A DNA stretch of 64,000 nt, taken from the IMG/VR virus record IMGVR_UViG_3300042965_000128, positions 1 through 64,000 of that record; one strand, written 5' to 3'. This document shows positions 23,456-31,424 of this stretch, piece by piece. Each line of letters begins with the position of its first letter. The first letter of the stretch is position 1. Made by a program: the position numbers and the translations under genes. The notes beneath the pieces were generated by a model. That model saw only the letters and a program-made list of their open reading frames with translations. It searched no databases and was not told the origin of the DNA. Source of the stretch: a virus.

Positions 23456-25005
23456 TTGAACAGCTTTTGAAGATATTTGAGTTTGGTGACCGCTGGTATG
23501 TGGATTCGATGAATGGTGATGATGCTAATGATGGTAGGAGTTGGGCTACTGCGAAGCGGACTATACAGAGTGCGATTGATGTGGCGCAGAGTGGTGATAC
23601 GATTTTGATAAGGGGTAGTTTTGATGAGGATATAACGATTTCGTATAAGCAGTTGCGTATCGTGGGTGTGGGTAGTTCGAGCATTAACGGGACATCGGAT
23701 TTGTCAAGACCGATCATAACGGTTGATGGTGGTACTGTGGTTTGTGTTGGTATTAGTTTGGGTGTGGTGGTTAATGCTGATTGTACTTGTATTTTGCTGG
23801 ATGATATTAATCCGGTTGAGAGGGGTGATAAGATAGTAGAGGTTTTTGGTGCGGTTGATTCTTTGGGGGTTGGCAATTGGATTGGTGATCCCTGGAATGC
23901 TGAGGAGTTAACCTCAACGAAGTTAATTGAGAAGTATTCTGCGTCTGTGGCGGTTAAGCCTTCGCCGGGAGATACGACGCTGGTAGTAAATGGTAATATA
24001 GCGGTTGAGCCGTGGTTATCGGTGAGGAAGTTTATGCAGCAGGGTCATGCTTTTTTCCCGATTTATATTACGCGGAGCTATGAGGGAATAACTTATGATG
24101 AGGGTAATGATGTTTCAATTATTTCGGGTATTGATCCACCTTTTACGGCTGATACTTTGCCGGGAGATTGGCCGAAGAATAATATTTATTTGTGTGCGAT
24201 AAGGGTGCATCCTGATAGTTTTGTGGGTTTTCATGCGAGGGGTGAGCAGATAGTTCCTGACAGGCGGAATTTGAAGCATTTGATATCTTCGCAGGGTTTA
24301 ACGCTTTTGAGTGCGATTTTTGTGAGTTGTATGATTCGTGCGTATATAAGTCCTTATATGCAGATTCCTGTTCCTGTGTCGAATTTGATTTTTGATAGTT
24401 GTTGGTTTTGGGGTTTGCAGGATATAGGGCGTTATCTTTTTAATTTTCTTTGTATACCATTTGGTTCATTTGCGGTGCGTGATAGTGTTTTTTTGGTAAC
24501 GGAGGGTTCGGGTATTGCGAAGATAACGGGCTTGTCGGAGGATTTTTTGCGTATGATTGGTGCGCCTTTTACGAAGGATTTTAGGGATTTGCTGGGTGTG
24601 GGAGGGTTTTTCCATAATATAATTGCTAACATATCGTTTGGTAACTTTGATGCGCCTGTGATAAGGGATTGGGTGAGTTCGAAGGTTCCCATATCGAAGC
24701 TTGTGATTGGGCGGGAGGTGTTGTCGGTTGATATGAATACTGGTGAGATTGTTATAGGACCGCTTGAGCTTGCATTGCCGTTTGCTGAGAATTTGTGGGT
24801 AAATGCGTATTATGCGGGCTTGAATTACAGGAATGTTGAGGTTGTGCGTGATGTGGATAGGTGTCCGGCTGGTGATGTTTTGCGTTCGTATAAGGATAAG
24901 GCGGCGCTTGGTAATGTTGCTGCGATTGAGGAGTCGTTGGTGTATGATGTGAGTGCTGTGTTGCAGGGTCTGGTTGCAAAAAAGAGGCTGGAGATTATAA
25001 AATGA
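23452..25005 (+). CDS. Right-handed beta-helix (tailspike-like) protein
   Basis: 517 residues. After a short N-terminal helix, residues about 14-70 carry the typical opening of parallel beta-helix proteins: WYVDSMNGDDANDGRSW, ATAKRTIQSAID, GDTILIRG. Alternating Val/Ile strands and Asn/Gly/Asp turns continue for several hundred residues. This fold is common in phage tailspikes and polysaccharide lyases, so receptor binding or capsule degradation is likely; no catalytic residues can be assigned. It lies away from the tail cluster, in the lysis region, which is unusual. ATG 23452 overlaps the upstream stop. Confidence 0.65.
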   Translation: MIEQLLKIFEFGDRWYVDSMNGDDANDGRSWATAKRTIQSAIDVAQSGDTILIRGSFDEDITISYKQLRIVGVGSSSINGTSDLSRPIITVDGGTVVCVGISLGVVVNADCTCILLDDINPVERGDKIVEVFGAVDSLGVGNWIGDPWNAEELTSTKLIEKYSASVAVKPSPGDTTLVVNGNIAVEPWLSVRKFMQQGHAFFPIYITRSYEGITYDEGNDVSIISGIDPPFTADTLPGDWPKNNIYLCAIRVHPDSFVGFHARGEQIVPDRRNLKHLISSQGLTLLSAIFVSCMIRAYISPYMQIPVPVSNLIFDSCWFWGLQDIGRYLFNFLCIPFGSFAVRDSVFLVTEGSGIAKITGLSEDFLRMIGAPFTKDFRDLLGVGGFFHNIIANISFGNFDAPVIRDWVSSKVPISKLVIGREVLSVDMNTGEIVIGPLELALPFAENLWVNAYYAGLNYRNVEVVRDVDRCPAGDVLRSYKDKAALGNVAAIEESLVYDVSAVLQGLVAKKRLEIIK

Positions 25006-25033
25006 TCAAGAATGGTTTTAAGGAGGTGATAAG

Positions 25034-25351
25034 ATGTTAAGGCGTGGGCAGAAGAATTTGGAGGAGTTGCATGATTTGTTGTTTGATTCTATATTGGAGA
25101 TGATTGATGTGTCGAAGCAGATTCAAGCTGATGCGGAGGAGGTTCGGACTTTGTTTGAGGAGTGTGATGCGATTGCGGAGGATGCGTATAGGAGTGGTGC
25201 TTTGACCCGTTCGGAGAGGGACGAGTTATCGTTTTTCCTTCCGTTTTTGCATGCTGGTGATGTGGCGCGTGAGGGTGGGCAGTTGAACAGGAGTGTTAAG
25301 GATGTTTTGCGTAAATTGAATGTTTATATGGAGCGGCTTAAAAGGAGGTGA
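25034..25351 (+). CDS. Small helical-hairpin protein
   Basis: 105 residues. First helix with LHDLLFDSILEMID heptads, turn AYRSGALTRSERDEL, second helix basic at the end. ATG 25034 follows TTTTAAGGAGGTGATAAG. Four bases separate its stop from the next member's start. Confidence 0.65.
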   Translation: MLRRGQKNLEELHDLLFDSILEMIDVSKQIQADAEEVRTLFEECDAIAEDAYRSGALTRSERDELSFFLPFLHAGDVAREGGQLNRSVKDVLRKLNVYMERLKRR

Positions 25352-25355
25352 TGGG

Positions 25356-25679
25356 ATGTTGAAAAAGGTTGGTGCTGATGTAGGTCGGGACCTGCGTGAA
25401 AAGTTGGATAAACGGGTTTTGCGTGCCGAGGAACTTGTTAAGCGGATAGTTGCGAATGTTAAGCGGTTTGCTCGTATTGTGGATGAGTATGTTGCTTTGG
25501 TGGAGGATGCGGGTGCTCGTGGGCTTATAAATCCGGATGATGAGCATTATTTGGGTTCGGCGTTGCTGGTGTATGCGTTGAGGCATTATAGGGAGCTGGA
25601 GTGGTTGAGCAGGGAATTGCGTGGTGATGTGGAGCGGGCGAAGGCTAAGTTAGCGGGATTCTTTGCAGGTAGAGGGTAG
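25356..25679 (+). CDS. Small helical-hairpin protein
   Basis: 107 residues from ATG 25356, behind AAAAGGAGGTGATGGG. Long basic first helix, turn AGARGLINPDDEHYL, and second helix with ELEWLSRELRGDVERAKAKL. It stands in tandem with 25034, consistent with duplication. Confidence 0.65.
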   Translation: MLKKVGADVGRDLREKLDKRVLRAEELVKRIVANVKRFARIVDEYVALVEDAGARGLINPDDEHYLGSALLVYALRHYRELEWLSRELRGDVERAKAKLAGFFAGRG

Positions 25680-25771
25680 AATTTGCCAGGAATCGGGTTG
25701 TGGAGTTATTTGCGGGTTGGATTGAGGAAGTGATGGAAGAAATTTGAGTTAATGGGAATCTGGAGGTCAGG

Positions 25772-26356
25772 TTGCGTGGGGTTTGGCTCGGGAGTTTAAT
25801 TGGTTTATGTTTGTGGTTGTTGTTTTTTGTTTTGTTTCTGCGGTTTTGTGATGTGTGTTGTAGGGGGCATGATAAGTTAGTTTCTGTGCGGGTGAGTCTG
25901 GATGATATTTTGGTGTCGGATGTAGATGATTTTTTGGATGAGCGTTTGGTTTTGTTGCGGAGTGAGCGTGCGCGTGAGGGTGTGGTTGTATGTGGGAAGT
26001 GGCTTGCTGGATATGTTGAGGACCCGATAGGTTTTGTTCTGAGTATTGCCTGTGTCGAGAGTGATTTGGGGCGTTTGCGTGATGGTCGTGATGGTGAGAT
26101 AGGGTTGATGCAGTTGAGTCCGTATTGGTTGGATCGTTATGGTTTCTTACGGGAGGAGCTTGCGGATGATATGGTTAATGTGTGTTTTGCGGTGGATTTG
26201 TTGAGGGAATATTTTGAGCGGTATGGTGATGTTTTTATGGTGCTGCGGGCATATAATAGGGGTGAGGTCAGGATGTGGAGTGGTCAAAATGAATTGTATC
26301 TGAGGAGGTTTTTCGAATGTGCCGAAAGGGTTGGCTGGCAGAGGAGGGTTGAATAG
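25772..26356 (+). CDS. Membrane-anchored lytic transglycosylase (SLT family)
   Basis: 194 residues. A single N-terminal transmembrane segment (about 6-25) is followed by a soluble SLT domain: catalytic Glu96 in ACVESDLG, the GLMQ motif at 111-114, and a late LRAYNRGE in place of the usual AYNxG. Transglycosylases cut the glycan chain of peptidoglycan. The TTG start at 25772 is supported by GGAGGT 5 nt upstream; the upstream 90 nt hold no gene. It could act in lysis or in DNA entry. Confidence 0.8.
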   Translation: MRGVWLGSLIGLCLWLLFFVLFLRFCDVCCRGHDKLVSVRVSLDDILVSDVDDFLDERLVLLRSERAREGVVVCGKWLAGYVEDPIGFVLSIACVESDLGRLRDGRDGEIGLMQLSPYWLDRYGFLREELADDMVNVCFAVDLLREYFERYGDVFMVLRAYNRGEVRMWSGQNELYLRRFFECAERVGWQRRVE

Positions 26357-26399
26357 TGTTCGGAATTGATTTATTATTAGGTTAAATAAGGAGGTGCTG

Positions 26400-26684
26400 A
26401 TGTCTTTGAGAAGGAAAGGTGGGTTGACCATGCGTGAGAGCGTTAAGTTACTTGAGGAGGCGGCGTGTGCTATTGAGGATGTGGTTGATTTGATAGAGAA
26501 GGCGTTGAGGGGAACGCCGCTGTATGATGATGCGAAGCGGTATTTGATTTCACGTCTGGAGAAGTTGGTGCGCTTGGCTGGTGCTGAGTCCTGGTTGAGC
26601 AGAGGATATTATACGATAGAGAGGATGATAAGGGTTTTTTGGAGGAGTTTGCGGAATAGTTGGTCGTTTATTATAGGAATTTGA
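26400..26684 (+). CDS. Small helical-hairpin protein
   Basis: 94 residues. Helices around a LRGTPLYDDAKRYLI turn; the C-terminal half is basic and aromatic (FWRSLRNSWSF) and may touch the membrane. ATG 26400 follows AAATAAGGAGGTGCTG. A second Met ten residues in is possible. Directly followed by a membrane-protein gene. Confidence 0.6.
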   Translation: MSLRRKGGLTMRESVKLLEEAACAIEDVVDLIEKALRGTPLYDDAKRYLISRLEKLVRLAGAESWLSRGYYTIERMIRVFWRSLRNSWSFIIGI

Positions 26685-26972
26685 GTGGTGGCTGGAATGC
26701 GGGTGTTGAAGAACTTTTTTTGGCGGTTGATTGGTGCGCTGGATGATTATTTGTCATTGAAGGTTCAGTTTTGCGTCGCCTGGATGGTTCTGGTGGTTTT
26801 ATCTGGCTTCAAAACCGTAGTTGTGGTGATTGCAGCGATTTTTGGTATTCTTGCCCTTTATATCAGGGAAATTCAAAAACCTGATTCAAATTTAACGAGG
26901 ATAATAATTGCGTGGTTGACAAAGCAGAATTTTCTTTCTGGCACAGATGTGCCAAAGAAGAATGAGGAGTAA
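26685..26972 (+). CDS. Small membrane protein, holin-like
   Basis: 95 residues, GTG start immediately after the previous stop. Two hydrophobic segments (about 28-43 and 45-62) separated by a very short turn, then a polar tail ending in charged residues, as in small holins. The DNA composition shifts to a more A/C-balanced type here and stays so to about 28850. A TGGCAC/GTGCCA hairpin lies at 26939-26954. Confidence 0.5.
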   Translation: MVAGMRVLKNFFWRLIGALDDYLSLKVQFCVAWMVLVVLSGFKTVVVVIAAIFGILALYIREIQKPDSNLTRIIIAWLTKQNFLSGTDVPKKNEE

Positions 26973-27299
26973 TTGGTGTTGTTAAAAATTAAAAAATACT
27001 GGTATGTCATCGTTGCGGTTTTGGTTATAGCAGTTTTTATTGTATTGAGGGTCGGCGTTGATAAGCAGAAACTTTTTTCAATTATCCAGAAAATTTTGAA
27101 AAAGCGGGATGAGATTGATAAGGAAATTAAGGTTCGTGAGGAGTTAAAAGAGAAGAATATCAAAAAGATTGATGCGGAATATGAAAAGAGGAAGACGGAG
27201 ATTGAGAAGAGAGTTGAGAAGGAATTTCAGGAAGCGAAGGAGAGAGGATTGCTTGATGAACTGGCAATACGATTATTTGGTAATAAAAATAATAAATAG
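26973..27299 (+). CDS. Membrane-anchored coiled-coil protein, spanin-like
   Basis: 108 residues, TTG start directly after the previous stop. One N-terminal transmembrane segment (about 9-26) is followed by a long Lys/Glu coiled coil (35-95). This is the topology of an inner-membrane spanin (Rz-like), though a Lys-rich structural or holin-associated protein is also possible. Confidence 0.5.
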   Translation: MVLLKIKKYWYVIVAVLVIAVFIVLRVGVDKQKLFSIIQKILKKRDEIDKEIKVREELKEKNIKKIDAEYEKRKTEIEKRVEKEFQEAKERGLLDELAIRLFGNKNNK

Positions 27300-27310
27300 G
27301 AGGTGTTGAA

Positions 27311-28105
27311 GTGGCGTATTTAAGATTTGAGGAAGCCGATATTGAATATGTAGCAAGGAAATTGAAGATGGATGAAAGGGATGTTGAAAATCTGCTGGAC
27401 AGCATGGAAGAATTTTCTACATATCAGGATATAGATGAAGTGCTTGAAATATTGGTATCACCACCGACAAAATGGGAGGATTTTGTTGAAGAACTGGATC
27501 TTTATGATTGGACGATAGCGGGATGGGCAGAAGAGGAGTTAAGAAGAAAGTCGGTGTATTATAAAGAAGAAGAGATAGTTGTGATAAGATACACGCCAAG
27601 CGAAATAGCGGATTGGAAGGGTGTGCATTGGATTGGTGATGTTCCTGATGGGGTAATTTATTATTGGGAAACTGTGTTTGTCAAGTTAGATGAAATAGGT
27701 GATTTGTATGTAGTGTTTAGTTACGATGAGAAGCGGGATGAATATAGTTCTGTGTGGTGGACAGCGAGTAAGGAAGAGGCGATACGAAGGGCTAAAATAA
27801 TAGAAAAAGAGGAGAGTAAGAAGGCGAGGGTAGATTTAAAAGTGGTAGAGGAGGCTTTAGATACATTGTGGGTTATTTTTACCGATATAGGTCAGAGAGA
27901 AGGTTATATAAAACGGAAGGATGGAATAAAGGGTGGATGGGAATTTACGAGAGAGTTGACGGCGGATGAAATGAATAGTTGGGAGGAAAGAGCATGGTGG
28001 GAATTCACAAGTAAATTTGGGTGGTTTTATAAGTTGAATGCTGAAGAGGAAGAAAAGTTGTGGGAATTGTTTATGGAAAGAATAGCTGATGAGATTGAAA
28101 TTTAG
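27311..28105 (+). CDS. Unknown acidic protein, 264 aa
   Basis: No family is recognised. GTG 27311 is supported by TAGGAGGTG. It has an N-terminal helical segment of about 45 residues, a central alpha/beta part rich in Trp and Tyr (WKGVHWIGDVPDG, YYWETVFVKL), and a C-terminal region with repeated WE pairs. It has no membrane segment. Composition matches the island from 26.7 to 28.9 kb, and it overlaps the next gene by 17 nt. Confidence 0.6.
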   Translation: MAYLRFEEADIEYVARKLKMDERDVENLLDSMEEFSTYQDIDEVLEILVSPPTKWEDFVEELDLYDWTIAGWAEEELRRKSVYYKEEEIVVIRYTPSEIADWKGVHWIGDVPDGVIYYWETVFVKLDEIGDLYVVFSYDEKRDEYSSVWWTASKEEAIRRAKIIEKEESKKARVDLKVVEEALDTLWVIFTDIGQREGYIKRKDGIKGGWEFTRELTADEMNSWEERAWWEFTSKFGWFYKLNAEEEEKLWELFMERIADEIEI

Positions 28106-28559
28106 TGAAGTTAAAGAGGCGTTGAAAAGGAACTTTAGGATTAGAAATCTTTTTGGTTGGATACTCATTTTTTGTTTGATGCGGGGGCATTTTGTTTTTG
28201 CGGGTGATGAAACCTCGGGTATAATCCCTGTTAAGAAAGGTCAGTCGTTGATTGTTCCGTGGGAGGGGCGACTGGTCAGGCAGGATATCTACGAAAATAT
28301 GGTGAAATGTGGGCTTGAATTACAAGCTGAAAAGGAGAAGTGTAAACTTGATTTAGAGAAATCCGAGAAGATTTGTGAAGAAGAATTGAAGACGAAAGAT
28401 GACATTTGTAATTTGAGGGTGGACGCCGTGAAATATGAGAGGGATTTACTCTTGAAATACACTTCTAAAAGGTGGTATGAAAACTGGTTCATACAATTGA
28501 TTTTTATGGGAGCGTTGACGATAGGTATTGTTTGGGGCGTTTCTTATGCTTATAGATAA
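28089..28559 (+). CDS. Two-ended membrane coiled-coil protein, lysis-associated
   Basis: 156 residues. A signal-like hydrophobic segment (about 21-40) is followed by a polar region, a coiled coil rich in Lys/Glu with regularly spaced Cys (CGLELQAEKEKCKLDLEKSEKIC), and a C-terminal transmembrane segment (about 134-152). The design recalls fused or unusual spanins linking envelope layers, but no homologue is recognised. The evenly spaced Cys may form disulfides outside the membrane. Confidence 0.5.
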   Translation: MRLKFSEVKEALKRNFRIRNLFGWILIFCLMRGHFVFAGDETSGIIPVKKGQSLIVPWEGRLVRQDIYENMVKCGLELQAEKEKCKLDLEKSEKICEEELKTKDDICNLRVDAVKYERDLLLKYTSKRWYENWFIQLIFMGALTIGIVWGVSYAYR

Positions 28560-28586
28560 TTTAACAATTAAAAAGGAGATGTTGAA

Positions 28587-28844
28587 ATGGCAAAGATATA
28601 TGTCAAAAAGATGGATGAGTTAGTAGGCGAGGCGTTGTTTGAGGTGGATAATGTGTCCACCTTGGTGGAAAAAATGGAAGAAGAGACAAGAGAAGCCGGT
28701 GAGGTTTATGGCGTATTACCGCCGTGGGAAAGGAATGAAATTATGGAAAATATTAGAAGAGCGAAGAGATTGACGACGGAGTTATATGATACGATTAAGA
28801 GGATAACTCCTCATCTTACAAGCATTTTGAAACGAACGCTATGA
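28587..28844 (+). CDS. Small helical-hairpin protein
   Basis: 85 residues. First helix acidic, turn AGEVYGVLPPWERNE, second helix basic. ATG 28587 follows AAAAAGGAGATGTTGAA. It differs from other members in its more A-rich DNA, as do its neighbours. Confidence 0.6.
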   Translation: MAKIYVKKMDELVGEALFEVDNVSTLVEKMEEETREAGEVYGVLPPWERNEIMENIRRAKRLTTELYDTIKRITPHLTSILKRTL

Positions 28845-28847
28845 AAT

Positions 28848-28876
28848 TTGATGTGAGTAACAAAATATACTATAAT
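28848..28876 (+). promoter_or_regulatory. Probable sigma-70 promoter
   Basis: TTGATG (28848-28853), 17-bp spacer, perfect TATAAT (28871-28876). It lies in the short gap after a stop codon, 20 nt before an ATG preceded by GGAGGTG, so the transcript would carry a short leader with a ribosome site. Confidence 0.6.
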
Positions 28877-28895
28877 ATGAAACAGGAGGTGTAAA

Positions 28896-29006
28896 ATGAA
28901 AGGTGTAGTAGATTATTACGATGACAGAGAAGGTAAGGTTAAGGCAATGAAGATAGAGCTGAAGTTTGGGAGTTGGTGGGATGAGGACACAGGTTGGTTA
29001 AGATGA
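28896..29006 (+). CDS. Small ORF, 36 aa
   Basis: ATG 28896 follows CAGGAGGTGTAAA just behind the probable promoter. The product starts with MKGVVDYYDDREGKVKAM and ends in a Trp-rich, acidic segment. No family is recognised. The promoter and ribosome site are the main support. Confidence 0.5.
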   Translation: MKGVVDYYDDREGKVKAMKIELKFGSWWDEDTGWLR

Positions 29007-29056
29007 GGCAGTTTGAAATTTGGGACAAAAAGTGTTATATTGAAATAGGAGGTTAA
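29003..29056 (+). CDS. Possible 17-aa ORF (YopX-like opening)
   Basis: ATG 29003 overlaps the previous stop; the peptide MRQFEIWDKKCYIEIGG ends 2 nt before the next start. The opening recalls the first residues of YopX-type phage proteins, so it may be a stub of a longer lost gene. Low confidence. Confidence 0.2.
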   Translation: MRQFEIWDKKCYIEIGG

Positions 29057-29058
29057 AG

Positions 29059-29340
29059 ATGACGACCGAGACGATAGTGCAGATTATTGTAACAGCAATT
29101 CTTTCAGTTATTTTGATAGGTTTGTTAGGTTATTTTTTTAGGCGGATAAACGGGATTTTAGAGAGGAAGATAAATGTGCTTGAGAAGACGATTGAGAAGT
29201 TGAGTGAATCGGTTGCGAAGATGGAGAGTGACATAAAGTTGCTTTTCTTCAGTGTGCGGACGATTGACAAACTTTCGGAAACAATTGATGATATTAAGGA
29301 TAGGGTATCAAGGTTGGAGGGTAGGTATGAGAAAAAGTGA
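29059..29340 (+). CDS. Membrane coiled-coil protein, XhlA-like
   Basis: 93 residues. One N-terminal transmembrane segment (about 8-27) is followed by a coiled coil with strict heptads to the end. The layout resembles hemolysin XhlA-type phage proteins that help holins or anchor lysis complexes, though in XhlA the membrane segment is C-terminal. ATG 29059 follows AGGAGGTTAAAG. Confidence 0.5.
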   Translation: MTTETIVQIIVTAILSVILIGLLGYFFRRINGILERKINVLEKTIEKLSESVAKMESDIKLLFFSVRTIDKLSETIDDIKDRVSRLEGRYEKK

Positions 29341-29569
29341 TGGTGAGTCAAGAGAAAGGATACAGCCTCAGACGGATGAGGAGATAATTGCGGTGCTTGA
29401 GGCGGAGGCGAACAGGTTGATTGAGGAGAATGAAGATATGACGGATACGAAGGTTCAGTTTGTCAGGAAGCATGTGAAGATGTTGAAGGATGCGATAGAG
29501 ATTAAGCAGGCGATTGAGCGGATTGAGAAGAAGTTAGAGGAGAAGGATCGTATTAAGGTTCGGAAGTAG
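29327..29569 (+). CDS. Small charged helical protein, 80 aa
   Basis: ATG 29327 overlaps the end of the previous gene and follows GGAGGG. The product is almost entirely charged helix (Glu/Lys/Ile), likely coiled coil. No family is recognised. Confidence 0.6.
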   Translation: MRKSDGESRERIQPQTDEEIIAVLEAEANRLIEENEDMTDTKVQFVRKHVKMLKDAIEIKQAIERIEKKLEEKDRIKVRK

Positions 29570-29587
29570 GGGCAGGTTATTGGTGAG

Positions 29588-30187
29588 ATGAGGCGGTTGT
29601 ATCGTGGCGAGATAGGGGATGCTATTAAGCGTTTAGGTCAGTTGGTTGAATATGTGGCGGATGATGTGGATTTGGTTCGTGATTTTTCGCATTGTTTAGA
29701 GGAGGTTATTAGGTGTTTGGAGGGTAAGGTTCTTCCTCGTATCAAGTTTGGGGATAGTGTGATAGAGGAGATGGGTGGTAATCCTCGTCGGTTTGCGCGG
29801 CATTTTATGGAATTTTGGTGGAGTGCGGTTGTGGTTCTTTTTTGTTTGATGGGTCTGAGGCGGTCGATATCTTCGGAGCGTGCGTTGGGTGAGTTCAGGC
29901 GGTTGTGGCGTCGGTGGAAGTTATTTATGGATGATGTTGGTGAGCGTTTCAGGTGGAGTGTGGGGTTGTATTGGGGGAAAGAGCGGATTAGGGCGAGGAC
30001 GCTGGGTGAGTTTATAGACAGGTATCCCTTTAAGCATTTGTGGAAGGATGAGTGGGGGAGGGGTTCGGGTTGTGTGATATGTGCTTATGAGTTTGTTCCG
30101 AAGGAGAGGGTTTTTCCCTTGCTTGATTTTACGACATATATGGAGATGCTGAATTCTTTGCGTAATGGAGGGGGATTTGAATCTTAG
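29588..30187 (+). CDS. Unknown protein, paralog of the next gene's C-terminal half
   Basis: 199 residues. Residues about 60-150 align with residues about 250-350 of the next protein: GGNP.RFA..F.EFWW, a helical stretch, then LGEFIDRYPFKHLW. A CVICAYEF segment (two Cys) follows. Hydrophobic VVVLFCLMG around 80 may be buried. No family is recognised. ATG 29588 with weak upstream G-rich bases; overlaps the next gene by 23 nt. Confidence 0.6.
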   Translation: MRRLYRGEIGDAIKRLGQLVEYVADDVDLVRDFSHCLEEVIRCLEGKVLPRIKFGDSVIEEMGGNPRRFARHFMEFWWSAVVVLFCLMGLRRSISSERALGEFRRLWRRWKLFMDDVGERFRWSVGLYWGKERIRARTLGEFIDRYPFKHLWKDEWGRGSGCVICAYEFVPKERVFPLLDFTTYMEMLNSLRNGGGFES

Positions 30188-31424
30188 GCGTTTAGTGTTT
30201 GATGTTTATGTTCTTGAGTATATAAGGCGATTTGATAAAAAGGCGGACTATTTATTTAGGGAGAAGTTATGGGAGCTTGTGGATGTGGTTTTGCGTATGG
30301 TTGTGGATGCGGTTTTAGAGGAGGCGCGGTATTTGTTGGATGCGCCTGGTGTGCGTGGTAAGGCGGCGCTAAAATCTGATTTGAACAGGCTTTTTGAGTT
30401 AGAGGAGGTTGATAGGTTAGATGAATTTTTTGCGCTGGCTAAGGATGTTGCGAGGCGTGCTCGTGAGGCGGGAATGCTTTATTTTTCGCATGGCTGGGAG
30501 GGGGTGGTTGACAAGGCGTTAGAGCTTTTGCGGACGAGTGATTCGTCTACGGCTATGATTTTGGTGGATCAGATTAAGGATATAGCGCATCTGACGGGTA
30601 TGGTTTTGCCTGAATTGTCGAGGGTAGTGAAGGAGATGGAGGGTAAGCGGATAGGTGAGATTGTGAGGGATTGCTCGGATGAGGTCAAACGCATTTATGA
30701 TAAATTGCGATTGGTTTTTCCGGAGGTTCGTGTAGCGCAGTTGAGGATTGAGAAACCTTCTGATTTTGGTAGGGAGGAGGAGCGGGTGATACCTGGTGTT
30801 AAGCCTATGAGGTTGGTGGATATTAAGAAGTGTATAATGGAGGTTACGAGTTGTTTAGATAGTTTGCTGCCGGCTTCGAGATTTGAATTAAGCAGGAGTG
30901 AGGATGAGGGTGGTAATCCTACGGAGTTTGCGGGTATATTTACGCATTTTTGGTATTGTTGTAATGCGGTTTTGACTTTGTTTGAGGAAATAAGTTTCAA
31001 GCCTGGGATGTTGAGTGCGGTTGATGCAGGTGCGTTTCGTGATGCGGTTGTGCGTTACTGGGAACATTTTTTGGAGGAGCGAATAAGGAATTTTGATTCG
31101 AAGATTAGGGTTTTGTGGGCGCGGTGGCAGGTAGATGGTAGGAGGATTACGGATTTTGCGAGTTTTTTGAGGAATTATCCGTATAGTCATTTGTGGGATT
31201 GGGTTAAGGCGGCTGCTGAGTCGCGGTGTTGTGATTGTGTGAAGGAGATGTTGCGTGTGCCTGTGAGGCGTGATATGGATTTGGATCGTTATAGGGACAG
31301 GTTAAGGAGGGTTTTTGCGGTTTTAACGGTGCTTAAGAAGGGTCCGCGTGTGGTAGGTGAGGTTTTGCAGCGGTTGGCGTTTGTTGAGTTCGCTTTAGGT
31401 TCAGGTTATGTTGAGGCGGACTAA
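30165..31424 (+). CDS. Unknown protein, 419 aa
   Basis: No family is recognised. Helical throughout. The C-terminal half carries the segment shared with the preceding gene (GGNPTEFAGIFTHFWY, later FLRNYPYSHLWDW) plus a CC.DC cluster; the N-terminal half is unique. The pair looks like a partial tandem duplication. It overlaps the phosphoesterase gene by 17 nt, so it is co-expressed with the nucleic-acid-processing group, though no catalytic motif is visible. Confidence 0.6.
   Translation: MEGDLNLRRLVFDVYVLEYIRRFDKKADYLFREKLWELVDVVLRMVVDAVLEEARYLLDAPGVRGKAALKSDLNRLFELEEVDRLDEFFALAKDVARRAREAGMLYFSHGWEGVVDKALELLRTSDSSTAMILVDQIKDIAHLTGMVLPELSRVVKEMEGKRIGEIVRDCSDEVKRIYDKLRLVFPEVRVAQLRIEKPSDFGREEERVIPGVKPMRLVDIKKCIMEVTSCLDSLLPASRFELSRSEDEGGNPTEFAGIFTHFWYCCNAVLTLFEEISFKPGMLSAVDAGAFRDAVVRYWEHFLEERIRNFDSKIRVLWARWQVDGRRITDFASFLRNYPYSHLWDWVKAAAESRCCDCVKEMLRVPVRRDMDLDRYRDRLRRVFAVLTVLKKGPRVVGEVLQRLAFVEFALGSGYVEAD

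Noticed and set aside
28205-28220. TATAAT within the gene at 28089 as a promoter
   Set aside because: No acceptable -35 at 16-18 bp upstream; likely chance in an AT-rich segment.
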